A stretch of DNA of 62,831 nt from JB111 sp052093225. Lineage in GTDB: Bacteria; Actinomycetota; Actinomycetes; Actinomycetales; Actinomycetaceae. Each line of letters starts with the position of its first letter. The stretch's first letter is position 1. Below are positions 6,155 to 14,688 of the stretch, one piece after another. The notes under the pieces were generated by a model. It searched no databases. It was not told where the DNA came from and was given only the letters and a program-made list of their open reading frames with translations. Location of the stretch: assembly GCA_052093225.1 (NCBI GenBank), contig JBQDDG010000019.1:1-62831 (forward strand), in the 5' to 3' direction. The position numbers and the translations under genes are program-made.

Positions 6155-9037
6155 CTAGTCGCCCTGCTTGACGAGCCTCCAGCGGGTGACCAGGGCGTAC
6201 ACGACCGCCCACACCACGAGCATCGCGAGCCCCAGCAACCACATGCCGGGGCCGTTCGCCCACAGCGGGTCGGTCTGGTACGGGTGCCAGTCGGTGATGC
6301 CGATGCTCGACATCGCCATGTTGAAGGCCCAGCGGGCGGGCATGAGCCAGGAGAGCTGCTCGAACACGGGCTGGCCATCGACGTCGATGACGCCGCCGGA
6401 GAGCACGAGCTGGAGCATGACCGCGACGACGAGCAGCGGCATGATCTGCTCGGAGTTCTGGGCGATCGCGGACATGAGCAGGCCCAGCACCATGCAGGTG
6501 AAGGCCAGCACCACGGCGGCGACGAGGACCTCCGCGCTGCCCGAGGGCAGGAGGGAGGAGCTGCTGGGCGAGTCGTGCAGCGCGAGCGTGACCACCGAGG
6601 CCACCACGCCCTGGTACACGGCGAACGCGCCGAGCACGATGATCTTCGAGACGAGGTAGGCGTCCGGTCTCAGCCCGACGGCGGACTCCCGCTTGTAGAT
6701 GTGCCGCTCGCCGACGAGATCTCGGATCGAGACGGACATGCCGGCGAACGAGAGTCCCACGATGAGCACCGTGAGGATCTGCATCGACTCCCCGGTGATG
6801 TCCTCACCGGCGCCGGGCTGCCGCAGGCCGAGCTCACCCCCGACGGCGATGGTCAGCACACCGAACAGGACGGGCATCACCAGCAGGAAGAGCAGGTACT
6901 TGGCGTCGGCGGCCATGAGGTTGAGCTGCCGGCGCGCGAGCGTGGAGACCTGCCGCCCCATCGACTGCTGGCTGCGCCGCTCGAGCTGCTGGGGCCGGGC
7001 GATGTTCACCCGGCGCACGTGCGGGCGGGCGGAGGCTCCCTCGAACATCTCCTTGGACCTGTTCGCGTCCTCCTTGATGAACGCGTAGATCTGCGCGTAC
7101 GTGAGGTCGTCGGGGTCCTTGACCTCGCGGCCCAGGTAGCGCATCGCCTTGGCGAAGTACGGCTTGACCTCGTGCGGCGCCCCGTAGAACGCGGTCTTGC
7201 CGCCGGGGGCGAGGAGCAGGATCTTGTCGCACTGGGCGAGGTTGACCTCGTTGTGCGTGATGACGACGACGGTGCGCCCGCGCTGCCCCCGGGAGTCGTC
7301 CCCGTGGGCGATGTCGGCGAGGAGGTGCATGACCTCGGCGTCGAGCGAGGGGTCGAGTCCGGAGGTCGGTTCGTCGAGGAACAGCAGGTCGGGCTGCGTG
7401 AGCATCTCGAGCGCGACGGACACGCGCTTGCGCTGACCGCCGGAGAGCCGGTCGATGCGGCTGCTCGAGTGCTCGGTGAGGCCGAGCTGGCTCATCACGC
7501 GGTCGACCGCCTGGTCCCGCTCGCGCTTCTGCACGGACTGGTCGAACCGCAGCTCGGCGCCGTAGTCGAGGGCGCGGCGCACGGTGAGGGTGCGGTGCAC
7601 GACGTCGTCCTGGGGCACGACGCCGATGCGGTTGCGCATCGTCGCCTCGTACTCGTAGACGTCGAGGCCGGAGAACCGGACGACGCCCTCGTCGGCGGGC
7701 GGGCGGCCCACGAGCGAACGCAGCAGGGTCGATTTGCCGGCGCCCGAGGGGCCGATGACGGCGAGCAGCGAGCGCCCGGGCAGGGAGAACGTGACGTCGT
7801 CGAGGATGGTCTTCATCGACGGGTCCTTGGCGCCGGACTCCTTGAAGCGCTTGCGCTCCTCGGACGTCGCCGGCACGCGCACCGTGAGGTCCTCGGCCTC
7901 GAGGCTGCCCTCGCCGCCGGAGATGTCGATCGGTACGAGGCCGCCGGGGACGAGCTGGAGGAACGAGCCGCCGACGCCGAGGATGCCGCCCATCTGGAGC
8001 ATGCCCTGGGAGACGCGCGCGCCGTTGACGAACGTGCCGTTGAGCGAGCCGCGGTCGATGATGCGGAAGCCGCCCTGCGCGGGCACGAGGTCGACGTGGC
8101 GCCCGGAGACGAGCGGGTCGTCGAGCGTGATGTCGGCGCTCCTGGCGCGCCCGATGGTCAGCGTGCCGGGCGGGCGGCCAGAGGCGGCGGAGCCGGGCGA
8201 GACGGCGGCCGGCGAGCCGGTCGGCGCGGGCGCGAGGGGCGAGCCGATCTGCAGGGACTGCGTCGAGGACGGCTCGCGCCCGGGAGCGTCCGGGCCGCTG
8301 GCGCCGCTGAAGGGGCGGTCGTTCCGGGGCACGGGCGGTGCGCCGTCGCGGGGCGTCGTGGCCGGGCCCGACGGCGGTGCGGCGGCTCCTCGGGTCTCGC
8401 CGCCTCGGGCGGGGGCACCGGTCGCGGGGGCACCCGGCGCGGGGGCACCGGTCGCAGCAGCACCCGTCGCAGCGGCACCCGGCGCGGCCGCGCCGGTCGC
8501 AGCAGAACCCGTCGCAGCGGCGCCGGTCGGGCGGGCGGGCGGAGGAGAGGCCTGAGCCGGTGCGCCGGCGGGCCGGGCGGGGTTGGGGACCTGCGACGGC
8601 GTCGCCTGGTTCGGGCCGGCGCTCGCCGCCGACGGGGCCGAGGCCATGGCGGAGTCGGCCGGCGCGGCGCCCGCGGCGGACTGTGCCGAGGCCGTCGCCG
8701 GACCACCGGGAGCGGCGCCCGCGGCCGACGGCGCGGAGGACGCCCCCACGGGCCGGATCCGCAGCTCGGGCCCCTGCGTGGGGTGCCCGAGGCGGACGGC
8801 GACGCCCTCGCCGATGACGACCGGCTGCGTGAGCTGGCGACCATCGACGAACGCGTGCCCGCCGACGACGCGCATCATCCAGCCGTTCGGGGTGTCGGCG
8901 ATCTCGAGGTTCGCGGGCGCGACCGCGGGGTGCCCGATGATGAGGTCCGCGGGGCGGGCGCTGCCCACCAGCGCGTGGCCGCCCGGGGGGCGGGTGGCCG
9001 TGCCCATCGGCGACGCGATCTCAATACCCGTTCGCAT
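6155..9037 (-). CDS. FHA-domain ABC transporter (ATPase + permease), Rv1747-like
   Basis: The 960-residue protein combines an N-terminal FHA domain (about 20-95), an Ala/Pro/Gly linker of about 180 residues, a second FHA domain (about 285-355, with RSADITL and SGRH motifs), an ABC ATPase (Walker A GPSGAGKST, signature LSGGQRKRVS, Walker B LLFLDEPTSGLDP) and six C-terminal membrane helices of ABC2 type. This is the layout of mycobacterial Rv1747, a phosphothreonine-regulated exporter implicated in cell-envelope lipid export. The linker is made of 15-base in-frame repeats giving ATGAAAPGA-like units. Its position next to the RiPP operon could suggest export of the peptide, but the FHA architecture favours envelope export under Ser/Thr kinase control. 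Confidence 0.9.
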   Translation of the reverse strand: MRTGIEIASPMGTATRPPGGHALVGSARPADLIIGHPAVAPANLEIADTPNGWMMRVVGGHAFVDGRQLTQPVVIGEGVAVRLGHPTQGPELRIRPVGASSAPSAAGAAPGGPATASAQSAAGAAPADSAMASAPSAASAGPNQATPSQVPNPARPAGAPAQASPPPARPTGAAATGSAATGAAAPGAAATGAAATGAPAPGAPATGAPARGGETRGAAAPPSGPATTPRDGAPPVPRNDRPFSGASGPDAPGREPSSTQSLQIGSPLAPAPTGSPAAVSPGSAASGRPPGTLTIGRARSADITLDDPLVSGRHVDLVPAQGGFRIIDRGSLNGTFVNGARVSQGMLQMGGILGVGGSFLQLVPGGLVPIDISGGEGSLEAEDLTVRVPATSEERKRFKESGAKDPSMKTILDDVTFSLPGRSLLAVIGPSGAGKSTLLRSLVGRPPADEGVVRFSGLDVYEYEATMRNRIGVVPQDDVVHRTLTVRRALDYGAELRFDQSVQKRERDQAVDRVMSQLGLTEHSSSRIDRLSGGQRKRVSVALEMLTQPDLLFLDEPTSGLDPSLDAEVMHLLADIAHGDDSRGQRGRTVVVITHNEVNLAQCDKILLLAPGGKTAFYGAPHEVKPYFAKAMRYLGREVKDPDDLTYAQIYAFIKEDANRSKEMFEGASARPHVRRVNIARPQQLERRSQQSMGRQVSTLARRQLNLMAADAKYLLFLLVMPVLFGVLTIAVGGELGLRQPGAGEDITGESMQILTVLIVGLSFAGMSVSIRDLVGERHIYKRESAVGLRPDAYLVSKIIVLGAFAVYQGVVASVVTLALHDSPSSSSLLPSGSAEVLVAAVVLAFTCMVLGLLMSAIAQNSEQIMPLLVVAVMLQLVLSGGVIDVDGQPVFEQLSWLMPARWAFNMAMSSIGITDWHPYQTDPLWANGPGMWLLGLAMLVVWAVVYALVTRWRLVKQGD

Positions 9038-9177
9038 GCAGTGGTTCCTCTCGAAAGCTCTCGGGTCCTCGGTCGCCGACGGCCGACCGTCGGGTCGCCG
9101 CCCCCGGGAATGCTAATGGCGCCGGGCCCCGGGTGTGCGGGTGAGAACTCCCCCGGAGGGGTCGCACCGGTCACGCA

Positions 9178-9213
9178 CCGCGGCGGCGCGGTTCGCGGGG
9201 CGCGCCGCCGCGG
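9178..9213. terminator. 13-bp perfect hairpin after the amidase
   Basis: Arms 9178-9190 and 9201-9213 are perfect complements around a 10-base loop. It lies about 75 bases past the amidase stop on the minus strand and upstream of the FHA-ABC start, so it fits a terminator separating the two genes. Confidence 0.65.
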
Positions 9214-9286
9214 CGTACGGGCCTCTCCGACGCGGGCCACGGGCCTCGTCGGCCGTGGCCCGGAGGCCGGGCCCGGCGCCGGCGGC

Positions 9287-10753
9287 TCAGCGCGGGTCGA
9301 TGCGTGCCCACGCCGGCGCCACGTGCGGCCACGGGTCGGCCTCCTCGAGCGCGGCCGCGAGGCCGAGCAGCAGCGCCTCGGACCCGACCTTCCCGCCGAG
9401 CTGCACGCCGAACGGGAGCTCAGGACCGCCGTCGTCGACCACGGCGCGGTGGAGCGGCACCGAGATCGCGGCGGCGCCGGTGATGTTCCAGGTCGACGTC
9501 CAGGGCGTGAAGGCGCGCTGGTCGCGGAAGTCCTTGGCGGGGTCGGCGTCGTCCCGGATCGCGCCGATCGGCGCGGGCGGGCCGGACAGCGTCGGGCTGA
9601 GCACGACGTCGACGTCCGCCCACACCTGGGCCGTGCGCCGGGTGAGCAGGTCCATCGCCGTCATCGCGTTCGCGTACTCGACCCCGGTGATCCCCTTGCC
9701 CATCTCGCGCAGATGGCGGGTGAGCGGGACGAGCAGCTCCTCCTGCTCGGGCTCGAGCGGCGCGGCGGCCGGGCCGGTCGCCCACACGGGCTGGAACGAC
9801 TCCCAGTCCTGCGACGAGAACGGCACGCCCACGTCCACGACCTCGTGCCCCATCGCCTCGAGCAGCCCGATCGCCCGGTCGACGGCGGCGAGCGCCTCGG
9901 GATGGACGTCGGTCTCGATCGCGATGGGCTCGCGCAGGACGCCGATGCGCAGCCGCCCGGGGCGCGCGTCGCAGGCGGCGAGGAAGGTGCCCTCCTGCCC
10001 GGGCGCGCGGTAGCGGTCGCCCGGCAGCTCCCCGGCGAGCACGTCGAGCAGCGCGGCGGTGTCGCGGACCGTGCGGGTGACGACGCCGTTGCGGGTGAGC
10101 CCGATGCCGTCGGCCTGGTGGGGACCCGAGGAGACCCGGCCGCGCGTGGGCAGGAGACCGACCAGGCCGCAGGCCGCGGCCGGGATACGGAGCGACCCTC
10201 CGCCGTCGGAGCCCTGGGCGGCCGGCACCAGCCCGGCGGCGACGGCGGCTCCCGCGCCCCCCGACGAACCGCCCGCCGTCCGGGTGAGGTCCCACGGGGA
10301 GCGCGCGGTGGGGCCGACGTCCGGCTCGGTGTAGGGCGGCAGTCCGAACTCCGGGGTCGTCGTCTTGCCGACCATCACCGTGCCGGCCGCGGCCAGGCGG
10401 GTGACGATGCCGTCGTCGACCTGTGCCACATGGTCCGCGAACGCCGCCGACCCCATCCGCATCGGCAGCCCGGCGACCTGGCTGAGGTCCTTGATCGGCA
10501 GCGGGACGCCGAGCAGCGACGGCAGCCCGGCGGGGTCCTCGGCCGTGTGGTCACGGCTCCCGGCGAGCGTCCTCTCCGCAGCGCGCGCGTCATCGAGCGC
10601 CCGGTCCGCGGCCACGTGGACGAAGGCCCCGATGTGGTGGTCGAGCGCGTCGATGCGGGCCAGGGTGTGCTCGGCGACCTCGGTCGGCGAGACCTCGCCG
10701 GACCGGATCGCGGCGGCCAGTGCGAGGGCGGAGAGCTCGTGGATCTCGGTCAT
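9287..10753 (-). CDS. Amidase-signature family hydrolase
   Basis: The 488-residue protein has the amidase signature Ser-cisSer-Lys triad: Lys in PIKDLSQVAG, cis-Ser in GGSSGGAGAAVAAG and nucleophile Ser in GSDGGGSLRIPAA. It hydrolyses carboxamides; the substrate cannot be told. A longer frame extends upstream, but its extra residues are Arg-rich and unlike the family, so MTEIHELSAL at 10753 is preferred. No clear ribosome site is seen. It lacks GatB/GatC neighbours, so it is probably a stand-alone amidase rather than the GatA subunit. Confidence 0.85.
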   Translation of the reverse strand: MTEIHELSALALAAAIRSGEVSPTEVAEHTLARIDALDHHIGAFVHVAADRALDDARAAERTLAGSRDHTAEDPAGLPSLLGVPLPIKDLSQVAGLPMRMGSAAFADHVAQVDDGIVTRLAAAGTVMVGKTTTPEFGLPPYTEPDVGPTARSPWDLTRTAGGSSGGAGAAVAAGLVPAAQGSDGGGSLRIPAAACGLVGLLPTRGRVSSGPHQADGIGLTRNGVVTRTVRDTAALLDVLAGELPGDRYRAPGQEGTFLAACDARPGRLRIGVLREPIAIETDVHPEALAAVDRAIGLLEAMGHEVVDVGVPFSSQDWESFQPVWATGPAAAPLEPEQEELLVPLTRHLREMGKGITGVEYANAMTAMDLLTRRTAQVWADVDVVLSPTLSGPPAPIGAIRDDADPAKDFRDQRAFTPWTSTWNITGAAAISVPLHRAVVDDGGPELPFGVQLGGKVGSEALLLGLAAALEEADPWPHVAPAWARIDPR

Positions 10754-10832
10754 CTGCCGACCATACGGGCGGCGCGGACGCACGGACAGCGCACGGCGGA
10801 GTCGATACGGGCTTGACCGCGCCACCCACCGA

Positions 10833-10868
10833 TGCGCCAGGATGGTGACCGGTCGCACCGTCCGGTCG
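10833..10868 (+). promoter_or_regulatory. Duplicated upstream element, copy 1
   Basis: This 36-base segment starts TGCGCCAGGATGG and ends CGCACCGTCCGGTCG. It recurs at 11237-11272 with only the 8 central bases changed, each time upstream of an MT0933-like gene. CAGGAT (10838-10843) could be a -10, with TTGACC at 10813-10818 behind it. Confidence 0.5.
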
Positions 10869-10893
10869 GCTGTGCCTACGGAAGGAGAGACCT

Positions 10894-11091
10894 ATGGGGA
10901 TTCTCGACAAGGCCAAGGACTTCGCATCCGGCGACAAGGGTGAGGAGTACTCCGACAAGGGGCTCGACGCCGCGTCGAACGCCGCGGACAACGTCTCCGG
11001 CGGTAAGCACGGCGACAAGATCGACAGCGCACGCGACAACATCGACGGCCGCATCGGCAACGAGGGCGCCGCCGACGAGCAGCAGGGCTGA
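10894..11091 (+). CDS. MT0933-like small protein 1
   Basis: The 65-residue hydrophilic protein MGILDKAKDFASGDKGEEY... matches the pattern of the MT0933/Rv0909-type antitoxin family: MGxxDKAKD start, a KGLDAA block and GGKHGDKID. In mycobacteria Rv0909 is paired with toxin Rv0910, but no SRPBCC toxin is adjacent here, so the antitoxin role is doubtful. A strong GGAAGGAGAG site precedes the ATG. A 9-bp-plus hairpin follows the stop. It has a closely related neighbour about 230 bases downstream. Confidence 0.75.
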   Translation: MGILDKAKDFASGDKGEEYSDKGLDAASNAADNVSGGKHGDKIDSARDNIDGRIGNEGAADEQQG

Positions 11092-11129
11092 CGAACTCAT
11101 CATCCTCGGGGAGCTAGCCCCCGACGCCC

Positions 11130-11163
11130 GACGGCCGGTCCCCCAGCTCGGGGGCCGGCCGTC
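11130..11163. terminator. Terminator hairpin after small protein 1
   Basis: GACGGCCGG (11130-11138) pairs with CCGGCCGTC (11155-11163) and the inner CCCC/GGGG extends the stem. It lies about 40 bases after the stop codon. Confidence 0.7.
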
Positions 11164-11236
11164 GTCGTCCCCGCACCCGGGGTCGGTCGTCCGACGTCGG
11201 GCTCCCGGGGCCGGAGGCGACCACGACGGCGAGAAC

Positions 11237-11272
11237 TGCGCCAGGATGGGCCGCGACCGCACCGTCCGGTCG
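11237..11272 (+). promoter_or_regulatory. Duplicated upstream element, copy 2
   Basis: Second copy of the 36-base element, identical to copy 1 over its first 13 and last 15 bases. It lies 45 bases before the second MT0933-like gene. Confidence 0.5.
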
Positions 11273-11317
11273 ACCGACACGGCGCGACACCACGCGACAC
11301 GACTGAAGGAGCACCCG

Positions 11318-11656
11318 ATGGGCATCATGGACAAGGCCAAGGACTTCCTCTCGAGCGACAAGGGCGAGGAGTACTCCGACAAGGGGCTCGACGCCGTCGC
11401 CGGCGCCGCGGACCGCCTGACCGGGGGCAAGCACACCGACAAGATCCAGGGGGCGCGCGACTCGGTCGACGAACGCGTCGGCAACGATGGCGCGGGCAAC
11501 AGCGGCGCGGCCGGCGACAGCGCCTCGGGCGCTCAGGCCGGCGAGGGCGCCGCTCGCACGGGCGACGCCGAACGCACCGCCGAGGCAGGTGGCTCGGGCA
11601 CGGGCGACGCCGAGACGGGCACCACGGACCAGGGCCCGGCCACCGACCAGCGCTGA
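11318..11656 (+). CDS. MT0933-like small protein 2, with disordered tail
   Basis: The 112-residue protein's first 58 residues match small protein 1 almost position by position (MGIMDKAKDFLSSDKGEEYS, KGLDAV, GGKHTDKIQ). The last 50 residues are a Gly/Ala/Thr/Asp/Ser tail that looks disordered and is absent from copy 1. The ATG follows GAAGGAG. The gene and its upstream element appear to be a tandem duplication after which the tail was gained or lost. The MT0933 antitoxin label rests on the N-terminal motif; a general stress or CsbD-like role is equally possible. Confidence 0.7.
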   Translation: MGIMDKAKDFLSSDKGEEYSDKGLDAVAGAADRLTGGKHTDKIQGARDSVDERVGNDGAGNSGAAGDSASGAQAGEGAARTGDAERTAEAGGSGTGDAETGTTDQGPATDQR

Positions 11657-11830
11657 CCACCCGCGGACCCGGGGCGGCGTCGGCACGGACGCACCGCCGC
11701 CCCGGGGGCCGGCAACGGCGTCTGCAACGGGGCAGGCATCAGCACCCGTACCGGCTCCCGCACCACCCCCGACACGAACTACCCCGTCGATCTCCGTGTG
11801 ACCAGGGCGACGACGTGGTGAGATGAGTCC

Positions 11831-13960
11831 ATGACCTCGAGCGCGCCCATCGCTTCCGGAGACGACCCGTACCAGTGGCTCGAGGAGGTCGAGGGCACCG
11901 AGGCCCTCGCCTGGGTCAAGGAACGCAACGCCGAGGTGGCCGAGGAGATCGCCTCGACGGCGCGCTTCGGCCAGATCAACCAGCAGATCCTCGAGGTCCT
12001 CGACTCCGCCGAGAAGATCCCCGGGGTCGTCCAGCGGGGCGACCACCTCTACAACTTCTGGATCGACGCCGAGCACCCGCTCGGGCTGTGGCGCCGCACC
12101 ACGTGGTCCTCCTACCGCGAGCGCGACCCGGAGTGGGACGTGATCATCGACGTCGACGCGCTCGCCGAGGCCGAGGGTGAGCAGTGGGTGTGGCACGGCG
12201 CGACCGTGCTGCGGCCCTCCTGGGACAAGGCGCTCGTCCGGCTCTCGCGCGGCGGCTCCGACGCGGACGTGGTGCGCGAGTTCGACATGACCACGCGCGA
12301 GTTCGTCGAGGACGGCTTCACCCTGCCCGAGTCCAAGGGCTTCGTGCGCTGGGGGGACACCGAGGGCGACGTGCTGCTCGTCGGCCGGGACTTCGGCGAG
12401 GGCTCGCTCACCGAGTCCGGTTACCCGCGCACGGTTCGCCGCTGGCAGCGCGGCACGCCGGTCGAGGAGGCCCCGGAGGTCTGGGCGGGCGAGGAGTCCG
12501 ACGTCATCGTCGCGGCCTCGTTCGACGCCACCCCGGGGTTCGAGCGGACGTTCTTCAGCCGCGCGGTCGGCTTCTTCGACGAGGAGGTCCACCTCGAGCG
12601 CGAGGACGGCACGCTTGTCCGCATCGACGTCCCGACCTCGGCGTCGGTCGACGTCCACCGCGAGTGGCTGACGATCCTCCTGCGGGAGAACGGCAAGATC
12701 CGCGGCGAGCTCCACCCCGCCGGCAGCCTGCTCGGCGTCCACCTCGAGGAGTTCCTCGCGGGCGGCGGCACGGTTACGCGGCTCTTCGACCCGACGCCGC
12801 TGTCCGCGCTGTCCAGCTACACCTGGACGCGCAACCACCTCGTGCTCAACGTGCTCGAGGAGGTGACGAACATGCTCGAGCTGCGCACCCCGCCGCCCAC
12901 CCCGGACGGCGAGTGGCGCGAGCGCCCGCTCGCCCTGTCGGCCAAGGGCTCACCGCGCCTCGCGGTCTCCCGCCTCGCCTCGATGTCCGTCTCCGCCGTC
13001 GACGAGCACGCGAGCGACGACCTGTGGCTGACCTCGACGGACTTCCTCCAGCCCACGTCGCTCAACCTCGTGCGCCTGTCCGGGGCCGGCCAGACGAAGG
13101 CGGTCGAGCCGCTGAAGATGATGCCGGTGTTCTTCGAGGACGAGGGCCTCGAGGTCGAGCAGTTCTTCGCCACGTCCGACGACGGCACGCAGGTCCCGTA
13201 CTTCCAGATCGCCAAGAAGGGCACCGGTACCGCCGGGTCCCGGCGCGACGGCGCGAAGCCCCTGCCCACGCTGCTCTACGGCTACGGCGGCTTCGAGATC
13301 TCGCTGCTGCCCTCCTACTCCGGCTCGGTCGGGCGCGCGTGGCTCGAGCGTGGCGGCGTCTACGTCGTGGCCAACATCCGCGGCGGCGGCGAGTACGGGC
13401 CGCGCTGGCACCGCACGGCGCTCGCCCAGCGCCGGCACCGCGCCTACCAGGACTTCGCCTCCGTCGCGCGCGACCTCATCAACCGGCAGGTCACCGACCC
13501 CGCGCACCTCGGCATCCAGGGCGGCTCGAACGGCGGCCTGCTCATGGGCGTCATGCTCACCCTCTACCCGGAGCTGTTCGGCGCGATCGTCGCCCAGGTG
13601 CCGCTGCTCGACATGAAGCGGTTCTCCCACCTCCTGGCCGGCGCGTCGTGGGTGGCCGAGTACGGCGACCCCGACGACCCCAAGCAGTGGAGCTTCATCA
13701 AGACGTTCTCGCCGTACCACCTGGTCGACGAGGAGAAGACCTACCCGCCGCTCCTGCTGACGACCTCGACGCGGGACGACCGGGTCCACCCCGGGCACGC
13801 GCGCAAGATGGCGGCGAAGCTCCTCGACGCCGGCAAGGACGTGCGCTCCTACGAGAACATCGAGGGCGGCCACGGTGGCGCTGCGACGAACACCCAGCGC
13901 GCCTACCTGCAGGCACTCGCCTTCGAGTTCCTCTGGCAGCAGCTCGGCGACGACGCCTAG
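11831..13960 (+). CDS. Prolyl oligopeptidase family serine peptidase (S9)
   Basis: The 709-residue protein has an N-terminal propeller-type region (about 1-430) and a C-terminal alpha/beta hydrolase. The nucleophile is Ser566 in GGSNGG; the Asp lies in STRDDRVHPGHA and the His in NIEGGHGGA. Length and order match bacterial prolyl oligopeptidases, which cut after proline in short peptides in the cytoplasm; no signal peptide is present. LLYGYGGFEISLLPSYS and ANIRGGGEYGPRWH are typical family blocks. It is transcribed alone and ends at a large inverted repeat. Confidence 0.92.
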   Translation: MTSSAPIASGDDPYQWLEEVEGTEALAWVKERNAEVAEEIASTARFGQINQQILEVLDSAEKIPGVVQRGDHLYNFWIDAEHPLGLWRRTTWSSYRERDPEWDVIIDVDALAEAEGEQWVWHGATVLRPSWDKALVRLSRGGSDADVVREFDMTTREFVEDGFTLPESKGFVRWGDTEGDVLLVGRDFGEGSLTESGYPRTVRRWQRGTPVEEAPEVWAGEESDVIVAASFDATPGFERTFFSRAVGFFDEEVHLEREDGTLVRIDVPTSASVDVHREWLTILLRENGKIRGELHPAGSLLGVHLEEFLAGGGTVTRLFDPTPLSALSSYTWTRNHLVLNVLEEVTNMLELRTPPPTPDGEWRERPLALSAKGSPRLAVSRLASMSVSAVDEHASDDLWLTSTDFLQPTSLNLVRLSGAGQTKAVEPLKMMPVFFEDEGLEVEQFFATSDDGTQVPYFQIAKKGTGTAGSRRDGAKPLPTLLYGYGGFEISLLPSYSGSVGRAWLERGGVYVVANIRGGGEYGPRWHRTALAQRRHRAYQDFASVARDLINRQVTDPAHLGIQGGSNGGLLMGVMLTLYPELFGAIVAQVPLLDMKRFSHLLAGASWVAEYGDPDDPKQWSFIKTFSPYHLVDEEKTYPPLLLTTSTRDDRVHPGHARKMAAKLLDAGKDVRSYENIEGGHGGAATNTQRAYLQALAFEFLWQQLGDDA

Positions 13961-13965
13961 CCCCT

Positions 13966-14030
13966 TCGTCGAGACTGCGGTTCGTCGTCGTCGAGATTGC
14001 GGTTCGTCGCCCCAACCGCAATCTCGACGA
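13966..14030. repeat. GAGATTGCGGT repeat with 17-bp inverted repeat
   Basis: Two direct copies of CGTCGAGA(C/T)TGCGGTT are followed by an inverted copy. Arms 13988-14004 and 14014-14030 are perfect 17-base complements with a 9-base loop. It lies between convergent genes and probably terminates both. The same motif recurs at 38396-38455, so it is a dispersed repeat and not just a local terminator. Confidence 0.85.
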
Positions 14031-14039
14031 AAAGAGAAA

Positions 14040-14645
14040 TCAGTCGCGCTTCCAGCGGTTGCGGCGTGCGCGGATCCACCCGAACAGGCCGACGACGACG
14101 ATCGCAAAACCCGCCGCGAGGCCGAGCGCGCCCACCATCAGCGGTCCGCCGAGCACGGACCACCCGCCGAGCGAGGGCGACCGGGCGAGCGCGAGGTCCG
14201 CACCGCCGGCGTCGCAGTCCACGGCGTACCGGCCCGCGGAGCCGGCGGCGAAGCTGCCGAGCGAGACGTCGTGCGTGCCCGCCCCGGCCTGGAAGACCTC
14301 CTCGAGCTCGATGTCGAGCGAGGAGCCGTCGGGCCCGGTGACGACGCACTGCCCCGTCGTGCCGCGCTCGCCGACGATGAGGTAGCTGCCCTCGCCCTCG
14401 AGGTCCACGCGCTCCCCGGTCAGCGGGGAGGCGGAGTCGACGGCGTCCCGCACCACGCCGGACGCGGCGTTCGTCCCCGTCGCCAGCGCGAACGCCGGGA
14501 CGAGTGCCCCGACGAGGACGCCGACGACGATCCAGAGCACCGCCGCTCGCGTCGTCCGCGGGAAGATCCTGCGCCGCGCGCCCGTGGGCTCGTGGCTCCC
14601 ACCGCCGTCGGCCGCGCGCTTCTCGGGGTCGCTCGTCACCCGCAC
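14040..14645 (-). CDS. Two-TM membrane protein with external domain
   Basis: The 201-residue protein has a first membrane segment near 34-56 (AVLWIVVGVLVGALVPAFAL), an external region of about 100 residues with two Cys (in TTGQCVVTGP and YAVDCDAGG), and a second membrane segment near 165-190, followed by a short basic tail. No known family was recognised. A protein of the same layout, with matching Cys spacing style and a TGPDG/TDPAG motif, is encoded at 49791-50435, so the two are likely paralogues of an uncharacterised envelope family. Confidence 0.75.
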   Translation of the reverse strand: MRVTSDPEKRAADGGGSHEPTGARRRIFPRTTRAAVLWIVVGVLVGALVPAFALATGTNAASGVVRDAVDSASPLTGERVDLEGEGSYLIVGERGTTGQCVVTGPDGSSLDIELEEVFQAGAGTHDVSLGSFAAGSAGRYAVDCDAGGADLALARSPSLGGWSVLGGPLMVGALGLAAGFAIVVVGLFGWIRARRNRWKRD

Positions 14646-14688
14646 AGTGTGCCAAGTCCGCGGGGTGCCCGCCGACGCCGGGTCCCGG

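Noticed and set aside
6155..9037. FHA-ABC protein as dedicated exporter of the RiPP
   Set aside because: It is a separate transcript with a 533-base spacer and has the Rv1747-type FHA architecture seen in envelope transport; linkage is only by proximity.
6026..10816. A 1596-codon plus-strand open frame opposite the FHA-ABC and amidase genes
   Set aside because: It lies antisense to two genes with clear family motifs, and its product is Arg/Gly/Asp-rich low-complexity sequence with no domain; it is a GC-rich shadow frame.
9287..10858. Longer amidase start and assignment as GatA
   Set aside because: The upstream extension is Arg-rich with no family similarity, and gatB/gatC are not adjacent.
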